Part shown: positions 24,088 through 32,553 of the stretch, piece by piece
Layout of the letters: each line of letters begins with the position of its first letter
How positions within the stretch are numbered: position 1 is the first letter of the stretch
Assembly: GCA_035294785.1 (NCBI GenBank)
Contig: DATGKF010000116.1
Location: 27,690-91,689, forward strand
Reading direction: 5' to 3'
DNA length: 64,000 nucleotides
DNA from: Poindextera sp035294785
GTDB lineage: Bacteria > Pseudomonadota > Alphaproteobacteria > Caulobacterales > Caulobacteraceae
The notes under the pieces: model-generated
The model's database searches: none
Seen by the model: the letters and a program-made list of their open reading frames with translations, nothing else
What the model was told of the DNA's origin: nothing
Translations under genes and position numbers: made by a program

Positions 24088-25149
24088 CGACCGCTGGAGC
24101 CGCCGCAGCAGCGGACGCAACCGATCGTCACTCAAGAAGTCCAGGTACGCCCGCGCGCCGCTGGCGTTGATCGGGAAGGCGCGAAGCGACGTCATCGGCC
24201 GGACGGTGGTGGTCCAGGCGCGGGTCCAGCCCGCCTCGACGCCAAGGAACTCATACGTGGCGAGGCCGGATCGCGCCGCGTGCGCGAGCGTCTCCAACAT
24301 GAGGAGAGCGCCCGGAGAAGCGCGCTCGAAGCGCCGGTCGTAGCCGATCTTGAACAGCCAGAAGCCTCCGCCGCATTCGATCGCGTATTGCATGGCCGCG
24401 ATGCTGTCGCCGATGTGGAGGAACGCGATCCTCAGAAGCCCGCTCGCGGCGGCGTTCTTCGCGAAGGCGTGGAAAAACGCCAGGCGCTCCGGGTGGTGCA
24501 AGACGGCGCTTCCTGACTCGCCCTTCCAGCTCGCCGCCTCAACCTGAAACGCCGTGTCGACGATGGAGGGCGCGTCCGCCGCCGTCGGGCTCAGGATCTC
24601 TACCCTTATGGGGCCAATGGCTTCGGCATTTCGGCGCATCCGCCTGAAGTCGGAGCGTCGTCCCGAGTTGAAGTGCGACTCCGGGGCCTCCCAGCTCGGA
24701 TCCAGCGCGATGAACGGACACCCCTCGTCGGTCCAGGGCCGCTCGACGATGATGCCCCTGCCGCGGTACGCGTCTCGGACGGCTGAGACCAGCGCGCTGT
24801 CGCTCGGTACGCGCGCGAACGCGATCGGCTGGCCGCGCTCGGCCAGATGCCGCATCACCGCCACAAGGGCGGAAGGATGGCTGCTGGCGACTCCGAGCGG
24901 CTCCCAAAGGCCATCACCCAACAGTCGCAAGACGGCGGGGCGCCGGCGCGTGGTGAACCCGGCCAGCACCGCCTTCGGCCGGCCGTCTTCAGCGGCCACG
25001 AGGGCGATTGAGTCGTCGTTCCTGTTCAGGGTCTGGGACAGAGCGAGCGCCCAGCACTTCTGCACTGTGGGCATGGACCCGCTAGCAAGGTCGGCCCACA
25101 CCTCAGCGGGCACCGCCGCTATCGGCGTGCGGCGTATTTGATACGGCAA
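24052..25149 (-). CDS. GNAT/FemAB-like acyltransferase (BioF2/CelD-type)
   Basis: 365 residues. The C-terminal half (FNSGRRSDFRRMRRNAE, FHAFAKNAAASGLLRIAFLHIGD, AAMQYAIECGGGFWLFKIGYD) matches the double-GNAT-fold acyltransferases often found in exopolysaccharide and cellulose loci, which probably transfer acyl or aminoacyl groups to sugars or lipids. No signal peptide, so it acts in the cytosol. It is divergent from the second thioesterase across 245 bp. The precise acceptor is unknown. Confidence 0.75.
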   Translation of the reverse strand: MPYQIRRTPIAAVPAEVWADLASGSMPTVQKCWALALSQTLNRNDDSIALVAAEDGRPKAVLAGFTTRRRPAVLRLLGDGLWEPLGVASSHPSALVAVMRHLAERGQPIAFARVPSDSALVSAVRDAYRGRGIIVERPWTDEGCPFIALDPSWEAPESHFNSGRRSDFRRMRRNAEAIGPIRVEILSPTAADAPSIVDTAFQVEAASWKGESGSAVLHHPERLAFFHAFAKNAAASGLLRIAFLHIGDSIAAMQYAIECGGGFWLFKIGYDRRFERASPGALLMLETLAHAARSGLATYEFLGVEAGWTRAWTTTVRPMTSLRAFPINASGARAYLDFLSDDRLRPLLRRLQRSRDVGPASTAQR

Positions 25150-25256
25150 CCAAGCCCCCCTGGCGCGTTCGAACCGCGCTAACGCTGCGGGCTTTGCGCC
25201 CCTTCCCCGTTAGGCGCCGTCGCGACCGGGCGAGCCGCCATCGACGGCCCCGCACG

Positions 25257-25287
25257 CGCCGCCACAGCCTGACCCGCCGTGGCGGCG
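25257..25287. other. Hairpin in the acetyltransferase/thioesterase intergenic region
   Basis: Perfect 9-bp inverted repeat (CGCCGCCAC/GTGGCGGCG, 13-nt loop). It lies between divergent starts, so it is not a simple terminator; it may be an operator or a leader structure. The flank on its right is the most AT-rich stretch nearby. Confidence 0.3.
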
Positions 25288-25394
25288 TCGCGCGGCGGCG
25301 CCTGTATCAGGCATATTACTTAATGGACGAATTGTAGCTATTCCGCAACATGTGGCTCCCATGCACCGGTACGAAATGTGCATCGGGGCAGCCC

Positions 25395-26360
25395 ATGAGC
25401 GGCAACCCTGCGAGAGAACGAGCGCCGAACGCTGAGCCGTTCGATCCGATCGCGGCGTTCTTGGATCTGAAACTAAGAAAGAAGGGACCGCTCGTTGAGC
25501 TCAAGAAAGCCGACGATGGCGTGCCGGTATACTTCATTCACGAGCTGACGGGGAACGTCTCCTGCTATCATTACATCGTCGAAGCGATCGAAGGACCGGC
25601 GTTCGGAATACAAGTGCCGCCGAACGAGCGGCGAACCAGCACGATCTCAACGATAGAGGACTTGTCCTCGAAATACGTCGAACTGATCGTGGCGAAGACG
25701 CCTCACGGACCGATTTGTCTCGTTGGCTGGTCGGCGGGTGCGACGATCGCGCTCGAGGTCGCCCGGCAGCTCACGTCCATTGGTCGTCAGCCAGGCATCC
25801 TCATCAATATTGACCAGCCGATCGACAACGCCAAAGGAATAGTCAGTCCCCACCATTCGTTTCTCGAGAATCTGTATTATTGGCTGTGTAACGAGCCGAA
25901 GCGACCTTTGCACAAATTCGCAAGCCGCCTGGTGGCGAAGGTCGGAGAAACGGTCACGGCGGTGACGGGACGGCAGCCAGCCGCGCCTGTTCGCTACCCC
26001 AAGAACTCGGTCGACAAAGCAAGGTCGCCGGAGGAAGCCGACTTCTACAGGAAGTTTTACCACCTGCTTTTTGCGTATATCCCGCCGCGCTCATACTCCG
26101 GTCAGGTTCTGTCGTTCGTCGCGAGCGAGAATGAGAACCCCGATCGGCTCGTCAAGTCGTGGAAGTCGATCGCGCCGAATTGCCAGTTCGTTCCGGCGCC
26201 CGGCGATCACGACGCCATGGTCAAAAAGGGGCCGGGCGTCATCGAGGTGCGCGAACACATCAGAAGAGCGATCTCTGAGCTGCCAACAACGCCAAGGCTT
26301 GCGACATGCGCAGAGGCGTCCGCTTCCGCGGAGGCGGAAGTCCGTTTCGCGCGACCGTAG
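25395..26360 (+). CDS. Thioesterase-domain alpha/beta hydrolase, second copy
   Basis: 321 residues from the ATG at 25395, preferred over the ATG at 25350, which has no ribosome-binding site. The thioesterase core begins at VYFIHELTGN (about residue 45), with the nucleophile S113 in GWSAG (111-115) and a C-terminal GDHDAM histidine. Same family as the protein at 19673, whose GWSAG-IALEVA core it shares, but the lid region is different. Codon use is less GC-rich than in its neighbours, hinting at separate acquisition. In a polysaccharide locus it may transfer or remove acyl groups; the substrate is unknown. Confidence 0.78.
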   Translation: MSGNPARERAPNAEPFDPIAAFLDLKLRKKGPLVELKKADDGVPVYFIHELTGNVSCYHYIVEAIEGPAFGIQVPPNERRTSTISTIEDLSSKYVELIVAKTPHGPICLVGWSAGATIALEVARQLTSIGRQPGILINIDQPIDNAKGIVSPHHSFLENLYYWLCNEPKRPLHKFASRLVAKVGETVTAVTGRQPAAPVRYPKNSVDKARSPEEADFYRKFYHLLFAYIPPRSYSGQVLSFVASENENPDRLVKSWKSIAPNCQFVPAPGDHDAMVKKGPGVIEVREHIRRAISELPTTPRLATCAEASASAEAEVRFARP

Positions 26361-26370
26361 GGCGACGGTC
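26353..26370. terminator. Hairpin between convergent genes
   Basis: GACCGT/ACGGTC with a 6-nt loop spans both stop codons of the convergent thioesterase and ATP-grasp genes; no U-run. Confidence 0.35.
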
Positions 26371-27562
26371 AGTCTGCGGCGGGCTGACGTCGTCCTATCG
26401 GGCTGAGGCCGGCGCCAACGCCATTCACGCCCGGTCTGCGTTCGCGCCACCATCGGTGAAGGGGCCAGTACAGGGCTCGAAGAAAGTAGGCGTTCGCTCT
26501 TGCGTAGCGGCGCGGGTAGCCGCGCCACAGGCGCGGATCCAGGAGCATGCGAACGAGGCCCAAAGGTCCCTGTCGGTTGATCGCCGTTTCGAGGCAGTCC
26601 GGCATGACGTAGCAACGTCGGCCGCCGCCATCGGCCAGATCGACCTTCGGCGTCTTCCCTAGAAAGTGGTCGGCCGCGGCGTCGAACATGGGAATCCCTA
26701 CGGCCTCGGCGGCCACCATGGATCCCCACGGCCTGGGGTTGCTTTCCAGGAAGTAGAACTGGCCGTCCGCAGCGCGGATAAAGTCCGCGTTCGCGTAGCC
26801 GGTCCAACGCAGCGCCTGGTAGAACTTCAGAGTCGCCGACCTGAGCGCTTCCGGCGCTTCGTGCTCGACTTCAAGAGAGTGCCCGACCTTGGGAGGATCG
26901 GTTTCAACGGCCCGGCAAATCTGCAGTCGAATCGCCCTTCCGTTGAGGAAGAAGCCGCCCGCGATCCAGGTCTCGCCCTCGATGTACGCCTCGACGAACG
27001 GGTCGAAGGCGCTCATGGCGTCATAGCTGTCGCGCACGGCGGCCTCGTCGCGGCAGATCGCGACGCGCGCCCCGCTGTTGCCGCCCTGGCCCTTGACCAC
27101 GACCGGATAGCCAAGGGCGCGGGCGATGCTGACGGCATCGTCCTTGGAGGCGGCCGGGTTGGAAGCGGGTGTCGCTAGCCCATGTTGGCGGGCGAACGCC
27201 GACACGTTCTGCTTGGAGACGATCAGGGCGAGCGTCTCGGCGCTCAGGCTTGGGAACAGCTTGGGGCTCCCTCCGATGGCCTGGTGACACGCGGCGATGG
27301 CCGGCTCGGTGAGCGGATAGATCCAGGTCACAGCCGGGTCTTCGGCGAGCTCTCTGTATCGCCAATGCGCCTCGGGCGAGTCGACAGAGGCGATATGCTC
27401 GGCGTGCAGCCAGGGCTTGAGCCGTTTCGCCGGGAACGCCTTTCCGGCTGTCAGCAACAGGACGTCGAGGCCCCGAGCGCGCAGGGCGTTGGCCAGATAG
27501 AGCGTAAGAGGCCAACCGACGCCGATCAGTGCGACGCGCAACTTGTCTCGCCGTCCACGCAT
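26369..27562 (-). CDS. ATP-grasp family ligase
   Basis: 397 residues from the ATG at 27562; a longer frame would overlap galE. An N-terminal Rossmann-like pre-domain (LRVALIGVGWPLTLYLANAL) is followed by the ATP-grasp fold: VVVKGQGGNSGARV glycine-rich loop, FVEAYIEGETW, and the Mg-binding FLESNPRPWGSM. Members join a carboxylate to an amine or thiol through an acyl phosphate. In a polysaccharide locus it may attach an amino acid or similar acid to an amino sugar or lipid, but the substrate is unknown. It is the last gene of the O-antigen-ligase/galE operon. Confidence 0.8.
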   Translation of the reverse strand: MRGRRDKLRVALIGVGWPLTLYLANALRARGLDVLLLTAGKAFPAKRLKPWLHAEHIASVDSPEAHWRYRELAEDPAVTWIYPLTEPAIAACHQAIGGSPKLFPSLSAETLALIVSKQNVSAFARQHGLATPASNPAASKDDAVSIARALGYPVVVKGQGGNSGARVAICRDEAAVRDSYDAMSAFDPFVEAYIEGETWIAGGFFLNGRAIRLQICRAVETDPPKVGHSLEVEHEAPEALRSATLKFYQALRWTGYANADFIRAADGQFYFLESNPRPWGSMVAAEAVGIPMFDAAADHFLGKTPKVDLADGGGRRCYVMPDCLETAINRQGPLGLVRMLLDPRLWRGYPRRYARANAYFLRALYWPLHRWWRERRPGVNGVGAGLSPIGRRQPAAD

Positions 27563-27581
27563 GGCGATCGGTCCCTTCGGT

Positions 27582-28589
27582 CTATCGCTCGGTCTTGGCG
27601 GTTGCGAAGCTGGCGGCGTTCGTCCGTCGTTCCCAATCAAGAGCGTGTCTGACGATCACCTCGAGGTCGTCATAGTGGGGGCGCCAGTGCAGTTTCCGCC
27701 GGATGCTCCGCGCGTCGGCGACGACCGCGGCCAGGTCGCCGGGCCGACGGGGCCGTTCGCGAGTCCGCAGTTTGGCGTTCGACGCCCGCTCGACCGCTGC
27801 AATGACGTCGCGCACCGAGAAACCGCGGCCGTAGCCGCAATTGAACACGCCCGACGCGCCGCCCCCGCGCAGGTGGTCGAGGGCCAAGAGGTGCGCCGAC
27901 ACCAGATCGCTGACGTGGATGTAGTCCCGTACGCCGGTGCCGTCGGACGTCGGCCAGTCGGCGCCGAAGATGTCGAGGCAGGCGATCTGTCCCAGCGCCG
28001 CCTGACAGGCGCGCTTGATCAGGTGCGTGGCCCTCGGCGTGGACTGGCCGGTGCGACCGGACGGATCGGCGCCGGCGACGTTGAAATAGCGAAGGATGAC
28101 ATAGCGCATCGAGGTCGCGCCCGCCGCGTCCTGGAGCATCCATTCGGTCATCAGCTTGGACCGCCCGTAGGGGCTCGCTGGCGCCGTTGCGGCGCCTTCG
28201 TCGATGGGCTCGTCCGCCGACGCGGCGTAGACCGCCGCCGTCGACGAGAAGATGAAGTGCTCGACTCCCGCCCGGCTGCAGGCCTCCAGCAGGCTGCGCG
28301 AGGATGAGGTGTTGTTCTCGTAGTAGGCCAGCGGATCGCGCACCGAGTCCGGCACGACCGTTGAACCGGCGAAGTGCAGCACCGCGTCGACGCCGCGCTC
28401 ACGGACGATCGCCTCGACCAGAGCCCGATCGCCAACATCGCCTTCGACCAGCTCCGCCTTCTCAGGAACCAGGGCGCGCACACCCGTCACCAGGTTGTCG
28501 ATGACGACGACCTGCTCGCCGCGATCGACCAGCGCGTGCGCCATGTGGCTGCCGATATAGCCGGCGCCGCCTGTGACGAGCACGGTCAC
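27582..28589 (-). CDS. galE: UDP-glucose 4-epimerase
   Basis: 335 residues. GGAGYIGSHMAHAL cofactor motif at the N-terminus, catalytic SSTAAVY and YGRSK, and RYFNVAGAD typical of GalE. Interconverts UDP-glucose and UDP-galactose to supply galactose for the polysaccharide. The start is the GTG at 28589, overlapping the upstream gene's stop by 4 bp, so the genes are translationally coupled; an open frame continues upstream but runs through the ligase gene. Confidence 0.92.
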   Translation of the reverse strand: MTVLVTGGAGYIGSHMAHALVDRGEQVVVIDNLVTGVRALVPEKAELVEGDVGDRALVEAIVRERGVDAVLHFAGSTVVPDSVRDPLAYYENNTSSSRSLLEACSRAGVEHFIFSSTAAVYAASADEPIDEGAATAPASPYGRSKLMTEWMLQDAAGATSMRYVILRYFNVAGADPSGRTGQSTPRATHLIKRACQAALGQIACLDIFGADWPTSDGTGVRDYIHVSDLVSAHLLALDHLRGGGASGVFNCGYGRGFSVRDVIAAVERASNAKLRTRERPRRPGDLAAVVADARSIRRKLHWRPHYDDLEVIVRHALDWERRTNAASFATAKTER

Positions 28590-29989
28590 GGCTGACCGCC
28601 TTCCGCCAGCGCGGCCGGCGCCTCTTCGACGCCCTGCTTCCAGAGCGGCAAGCGGACGTTCTGTTCCGCGTTGACGGGCTGCTTCACGACCATCACCAGC
28701 GCGGTCGTCAGCGCGATCAGGATCAGGAAGCCGTCGTAATAAGCCATGGACAGCGCAGCGCCGCCGACCAGGTAGGCGAAGATGCTCACCTGCAGCATGC
28801 GCGCCAGGCGCCGCGCCCACCCAAGGTCCGCCCTCTCGCCGGCCAGACGCAGGACGTAAAAGGTGTTGAAGACGGCGACGCCGAGAATGCCGAGGTACAG
28901 CGCCAGGCCCACGATCCCGGTGTCGCAGAGCACCTCGAAGTAGATGCTGTGCGCGGCCTTCCCGATGGGAAGCCCGCCATAGGTCTGGGCCACCCAATCC
29001 AGGTTCGTCGCGGAAAATCCGCCGCCGATCAGCGGCCGTTCTTGGATGATGTTGAGGATGGCCTGCCAGGCCTGGACGCGCCCCTCGAAGGAAGCGTCGC
29101 CGTTGTAGGCCTGAATGCTCGACATCCGCGCGAACCAGCCTGACGGGAGAATGGCCGGCAAGGAAAGGGCGGCTATGCCGCCAGCGACCAGGGCTGCGAG
29201 ACCCGCACGCGATCGCACCGCGAACGCCGCGCCCGTGGCGACCAGGGCGATCAGGGCGCCGCGCGAATAGGTTCCGAGGATGGCGAGAAGTGTCGCGACC
29301 ATACCGCCGAGGCAGGCCCATCGCACGAGGGCTCTCTCACTGCTCACGCGCAGATAGTTGAGCATCGGGACGAGCGCGATCAGGGCCAACGCAACGTTGT
29401 TGTTGTCCTCGATCATGGTGTTCAGCGGGCCGTACACGTGGCTTCGCCCGCCGGTGAGCAAGAGGAAGCCGCCGCCCTTGACCCCGTAGTAGCCGAGCGC
29501 CGCGACGAACGTCCAAACCACCGCCTGGATCCTCGTCTTCGTCGTGGCCAGGGCGATGACCGCGAGGGCCAGCACCAACGTTTTCAGCGTTCGTTGCCAG
29601 ATGTCGCTCGAGTAGGCGGGGTCGAGCGCGAGGTAGGTGGTCAGACAACTCCAGGCGCCGAACAGCACGATGAGGACGGTCATGGCGTTCGGGGGGACGT
29701 ACTTGCGCTCCCTGGACGCCATCCAGGCCAGCGCCGTGAACACCGCGATCACCAGGTTGAGCTGAAAACCCGCGAGGAACCCGAAGACCTCCCGCTGCGG
29801 ATTCATCACCGCGACCCAGATCCAGGCCAGCACGCCCACAATCGGCGCGCGCCAGATCAGCGGAGCGATGCCGACAAGGGCGATGAGAAGGACGAGGTCA
29901 CGCAACGCGTTTGATCCGGGACGATGCAGCAGCAGGCTTGCGTGTCCCCAGGTCGCAGAATCCGTGCCAGTGCGAGCGATCGAGGCCAT
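28586..29989 (-). CDS. O-antigen ligase/polymerase-like membrane protein, XrtA-locus type
   Basis: 467 residues from the ATG at 29989, which has AAGG 7-9 nt upstream. About 11 membrane segments, with the large periplasmic loop near residues 300-350 carrying SFEGRVQAWQAILNIIQERPLIGGGF, the Wzy_C-type signature. It resembles the putative O-glycosylation ligase that accompanies exosortase A loci. Likely role: polymerisation of the repeat unit or transfer of finished glycan at the periplasmic face. No flippase (Wzx) is encoded in the window. First gene of an operon with galE and the ATP-grasp ligase. Confidence 0.85.
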   Translation of the reverse strand: MASIARTGTDSATWGHASLLLHRPGSNALRDLVLLIALVGIAPLIWRAPIVGVLAWIWVAVMNPQREVFGFLAGFQLNLVIAVFTALAWMASRERKYVPPNAMTVLIVLFGAWSCLTTYLALDPAYSSDIWQRTLKTLVLALAVIALATTKTRIQAVVWTFVAALGYYGVKGGGFLLLTGGRSHVYGPLNTMIEDNNNVALALIALVPMLNYLRVSSERALVRWACLGGMVATLLAILGTYSRGALIALVATGAAFAVRSRAGLAALVAGGIAALSLPAILPSGWFARMSSIQAYNGDASFEGRVQAWQAILNIIQERPLIGGGFSATNLDWVAQTYGGLPIGKAAHSIYFEVLCDTGIVGLALYLGILGVAVFNTFYVLRLAGERADLGWARRLARMLQVSIFAYLVGGAALSMAYYDGFLILIALTTALVMVVKQPVNAEQNVRLPLWKQGVEEAPAALAEGGQP

Positions 29990-30005
29990 GCGCGACCTTT
30001 TCGGC

Positions 30006-30021
30006 TGGCCCGCCATTTGCT
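30006..30021 (+). promoter_or_regulatory. Sigma-54 (-24/-12) promoter candidate upstream of the 87-aa protein
   Basis: TGGCCCG-CCAT-TTGCT: one mismatch to consensus, correct spacing. The predicted start (about 30032) is only 3 nt before the ATG at 30035, implying a leaderless mRNA or a later true start codon. Confidence 0.5.
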
Positions 30022-30034
30022 TGCGCCGCAGTGC

Positions 30035-30298
30035 ATGACCAGCATCGCGTTCCTGCTCGGGGTAATTGGGTTCGTCGTCGTCGCTTACTGGGCCTACACG
30101 AACGACCGGCTGAAGGTCGGCGGCGGCGAGCAAGGACTGCTGGCGATGAAGAGCGACACACGGCAGCCCGAAGGCCCGCCGAGCCGGGCGACCTGGCTGC
30201 GCGACGGCCGCCCGCCTAAGCCACGCGGGCCGAAGCGGCCGGCGCTAGAACCTCGTTACCGGCGGTCGCTCCAGGGTCGGCCGTCCGGCCGCCGCTAG
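30035..30298 (+). CDS. Small membrane-anchored protein with basic Pro/Arg-rich tail (87 aa)
   Basis: Not recognised. One N-terminal membrane segment (residues 3-22, IAFLLGVIGFVVVAYWAY) is followed by a cytosolic tail that is rich in proline, arginine and lysine (PPKPRGPKRP). Divergent from the O-antigen-ligase gene (45 bp) and convergent, overlapping 4 bp, with a glycosyltransferase gene. The basic tail could bind a nucleic acid, lipid head groups or an anionic polymer; none of these is shown. Confidence 0.55.
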   Translation: MTSIAFLLGVIGFVVVAYWAYTNDRLKVGGGEQGLLAMKSDTRQPEGPPSRATWLRDGRPPKPRGPKRPALEPRYRRSLQGRPSGRR

Positions 30299-31455
30299 GC
30301 GCCGCTCAGCTGCTGCGCCAGTCCAGCGACGGTCTCGGCGTTGTGCCCCCAGGTGAAGGGTGTCCGTTCGATCGTGTTGCGGGCGTGGGCGCCCAGCCGC
30401 CGCCTCAGAGCCTCATCCCCGACCAGTCGATGCAGCGCACAACGGAAAGAGGCCTCGTCGTCCTTCTCGAACAGGAGGGCGTTGTCGCCGTCCGTGAGAA
30501 TCTCCCTGATGTTGGGCTGGTCTGGTGCAACGACCGCCCGGCCCCTGGCCATGTACTCGAACAGCTTGAGCGGCGAGGCGTACGCGACGGCCGCGGTCTG
30601 CAGGGCGACGTCGATGAGTTCGCTGAGAGCTGCGACCTCCTCGTGGGGCACTCGGCCGGTGAAGTGGACGCGCGGCGCAAGCCCCAGCACGTCCGCGCGG
30701 GCCCGCAGGTCGTCGAGCGCCGGGCCGTCGCCGACGACCAGGAGATGGGTGTTGGGGGGCAGCTCGGTCAGCGCCTCGAGCGCCCAGCCGACGCCGTGCC
30801 ACGCGCGCACGAATCCGACGAAGCCGAGCACCAGCGCCCCGCGCGGAACGCCAATTCGCCGCCTTGCCGCCTCGACGGCGTCCGCCGCCGGCGCCGCGGC
30901 GAGGTTCGCGCCGTTGTGGATCACGCGAACACCCGCCTCGCCGCCCCTGACCGTCACGACCTGGTCCGCAAGCACTTGGGTGACCGGCAGAACCGTGTCC
31001 GCGCCGCGCCACAACGCGGCCTCGCACCAGCGCGCGACGGCTGGCAGGCCGAGGCGGCCGAAGGCCGCCCGCTCGGACGCCAGCGGCGAGTTGATCTCCA
31101 GGATCATCGGGATGCGCCGCCTCGACTTCAGAACCAGGCCCGCGAGCAGAAAGAGGTTGTAGCGCTCGTAAAGGACATCAGGCTTGAACGCCTTCGCCTC
31201 GCGGCTCAGGCGCGCGTAGGCGAGAACGTTGTAGGCGAGCTCGGCCAGTTCCATCACGAACGGCGGCAAGGCTCGGCGAAGCCCGTCGACTGAGCGCTCG
31301 ATGCCGCCGCCTTCCCTTGCCGCGATATCGTCCTTACCCCCCGGCCCGACGACGTGGACATCATGCCCGTGGCCGCGAAGCGCGTTCACCAACTCGCTGA
31401 TATGCACACGCATCCCATCGGACGCCGCGATCCGGTGATGGTAGAGGATGCGCAA
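30295..31455 (-). CDS. Family 4 glycosyltransferase
   Basis: 386 residues, GT-B fold. N-terminal domain begins LRILYHHRIAASDGMRVHI; the C-terminal nucleotide-sugar-binding domain shows HFTGRVPHEE, then ASPLKLFEYMARG where the E-x7-E motif is partly degenerate. The start codon appears to be TTG at 31455, 8 nt after AAGG; no ATG or GTG fits the conserved N-terminus. Retaining transferase adding one sugar of the repeat unit on the cytosolic face; donor and linkage unknown. Transcribed alone, divergent from the GT2 gene. Confidence 0.87.
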   Translation of the reverse strand: MRILYHHRIAASDGMRVHISELVNALRGHGHDVHVVGPGGKDDIAAREGGGIERSVDGLRRALPPFVMELAELAYNVLAYARLSREAKAFKPDVLYERYNLFLLAGLVLKSRRRIPMILEINSPLASERAAFGRLGLPAVARWCEAALWRGADTVLPVTQVLADQVVTVRGGEAGVRVIHNGANLAAAPAADAVEAARRRIGVPRGALVLGFVGFVRAWHGVGWALEALTELPPNTHLLVVGDGPALDDLRARADVLGLAPRVHFTGRVPHEEVAALSELIDVALQTAAVAYASPLKLFEYMARGRAVVAPDQPNIREILTDGDNALLFEKDDEASFRCALHRLVGDEALRRRLGAHARNTIERTPFTWGHNAETVAGLAQQLSGA

Positions 31456-31499
31456 ATTGGGAACCTTGTCAGCTCAGGTGGCGGCCGCGGAAACGGCGA

Positions 31500-31515
31500 T
31501 GCAAGCTCCGAGCCA
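31500..31515 (-). promoter_or_regulatory. Sigma-54 (-24/-12) promoter upstream of the TTG-start glycosyltransferase
   Basis: Minus strand TGGCTCG-GAGC-TTGCA, a single mismatch to the full consensus and exact spacing. Predicted start about 31489, leader about 34 nt. It also supports the TTG start at 31455. Confidence 0.7.
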
Positions 31516-31562
31516 TCGGCCGACCTCGGCGGTGGAGACGCCGCCTCCAGGGGCGCGCGCCC

Positions 31563-32519
31563 ATGACTGACGGACCAAGCGTCTCCGTCATCGTCCCGGC
31601 CTACGGCGTCGCGCCGCTGATCGGCGAAGCGCTGGCGTCGCTCCAGGCGCAGACGCGGCCCGATTGGGAAGCGATTGTCGTTGACGATGGGGATCAGGAT
31701 GTCGCGCCAGTGTTGGGAACACTTGCGACCGATGAAAGGATTCGGTTGCTCAGGACCGACAACGGTGGCCTAGCCGTTGCGCGGAACCGTGCGGCCGGCG
31801 TGGCCAAGGCGCCCCTGTTGGCGCTGCTCGATGGCGATGACGCCTACTTCCCAAACTATGTGGAGGACATGCTCGCCGTTTTCGACGATCGCCCATCCCT
31901 AGGCTTTGCAACGTGCGACGCGACCTATTTCGGTCTTCCCGACCGGGCGGGCAGGCTCTTCTCAGAGTTCCACGCCCAACAAGGCCCCGTCACTCTTGCG
32001 CGTGTGCTGGCGCGGCAGTTCAACGTCTTCGTCGGGTCGGTCATCCGCAAGGATGCTTTCGACGCAATTGGCGGGTTCGATGCGTCGCTTCGCTCTTGCG
32101 AGGATCTGGACCTCTGGATCCGCCTCCTCGGCAGCGGCTACGAGGCGGCGTACGTTCCCCGTCCACTATCTCGCTACCGCAGGCGCCACGGCTCCCTTTC
32201 GACGAACACCGTCGGTATGGTTGGCTGGGAAGCGCGCGTCTACCGGAAGGCGGCGGCCGCGCTCGACGGGAGGGCCGAACAGACGATCGCGCTCGAGTCG
32301 GCTGAGCGTCTAAAAGCCCACGGCGCCCGAGCGAGGGCGGAGCACCTCATCCTGAACGGTGACGCCAAACGCGGCGTGGCTTTGCTTCGCCGTTACCGAT
32401 TAGAGTCCCTCAGGTGGCGCACGCTCGTCCTCGCCATGCAGGTCTGGCCTCAACTTGGCCGGCCGATCTTTCGATTGCGGAATGCCCTGAACGGGCGCGC
32501 GCGCCAGACGGGGCCATAA
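31563..32519 (+). CDS. Family 2 glycosyltransferase
   Basis: 318 residues, GT-A fold with no membrane anchor. SVSVIVPAYG opens the nucleotide-binding domain; VVDDGDQD and LLDGDDAYF carry the acidic residues for metal and UDP binding; SCEDLDLWIRL is the catalytic ED motif. Inverting enzyme adding a sugar during repeat-unit assembly. The start ATG at 31563 follows GGCGCGCGCCC without a strong ribosome-binding site. Codon use is somewhat less GC-biased than in neighbours. Confidence 0.9.
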   Translation: MTDGPSVSVIVPAYGVAPLIGEALASLQAQTRPDWEAIVVDDGDQDVAPVLGTLATDERIRLLRTDNGGLAVARNRAAGVAKAPLLALLDGDDAYFPNYVEDMLAVFDDRPSLGFATCDATYFGLPDRAGRLFSEFHAQQGPVTLARVLARQFNVFVGSVIRKDAFDAIGGFDASLRSCEDLDLWIRLLGSGYEAAYVPRPLSRYRRRHGSLSTNTVGMVGWEARVYRKAAAALDGRAEQTIALESAERLKAHGARARAEHLILNGDAKRGVALLRRYRLESLRWRTLVLAMQVWPQLGRPIFRLRNALNGRARQTGP

Positions 32520-32532
32520 GCTGCGCCGACGT

Positions 32533-32553
32533 CCTGACCAATGCAGCGTCAGG
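32533..32553. terminator. Hairpin between convergent GT2 and beta-helix genes
   Basis: CCTGAC (32533-32538) pairs perfectly with GTCAGG (32548-32553) across a 9-nt loop and overlaps the stop codon of the minus-strand gene. No U-run. Confidence 0.4.

Noticed and set aside
25145..25165. GG-N10-TTGC arrangement at the start of the acetyltransferase
   Set aside because: It overlaps the start codon, leaving no leader; only GG and TTGC match.
31487..31502. CGGAAAC-GGCG-ATGCA on the plus strand upstream of the GT2 gene
   Set aside because: Spacing fits sigma-54 but only GG and TGCA match, so it is no better than chance.
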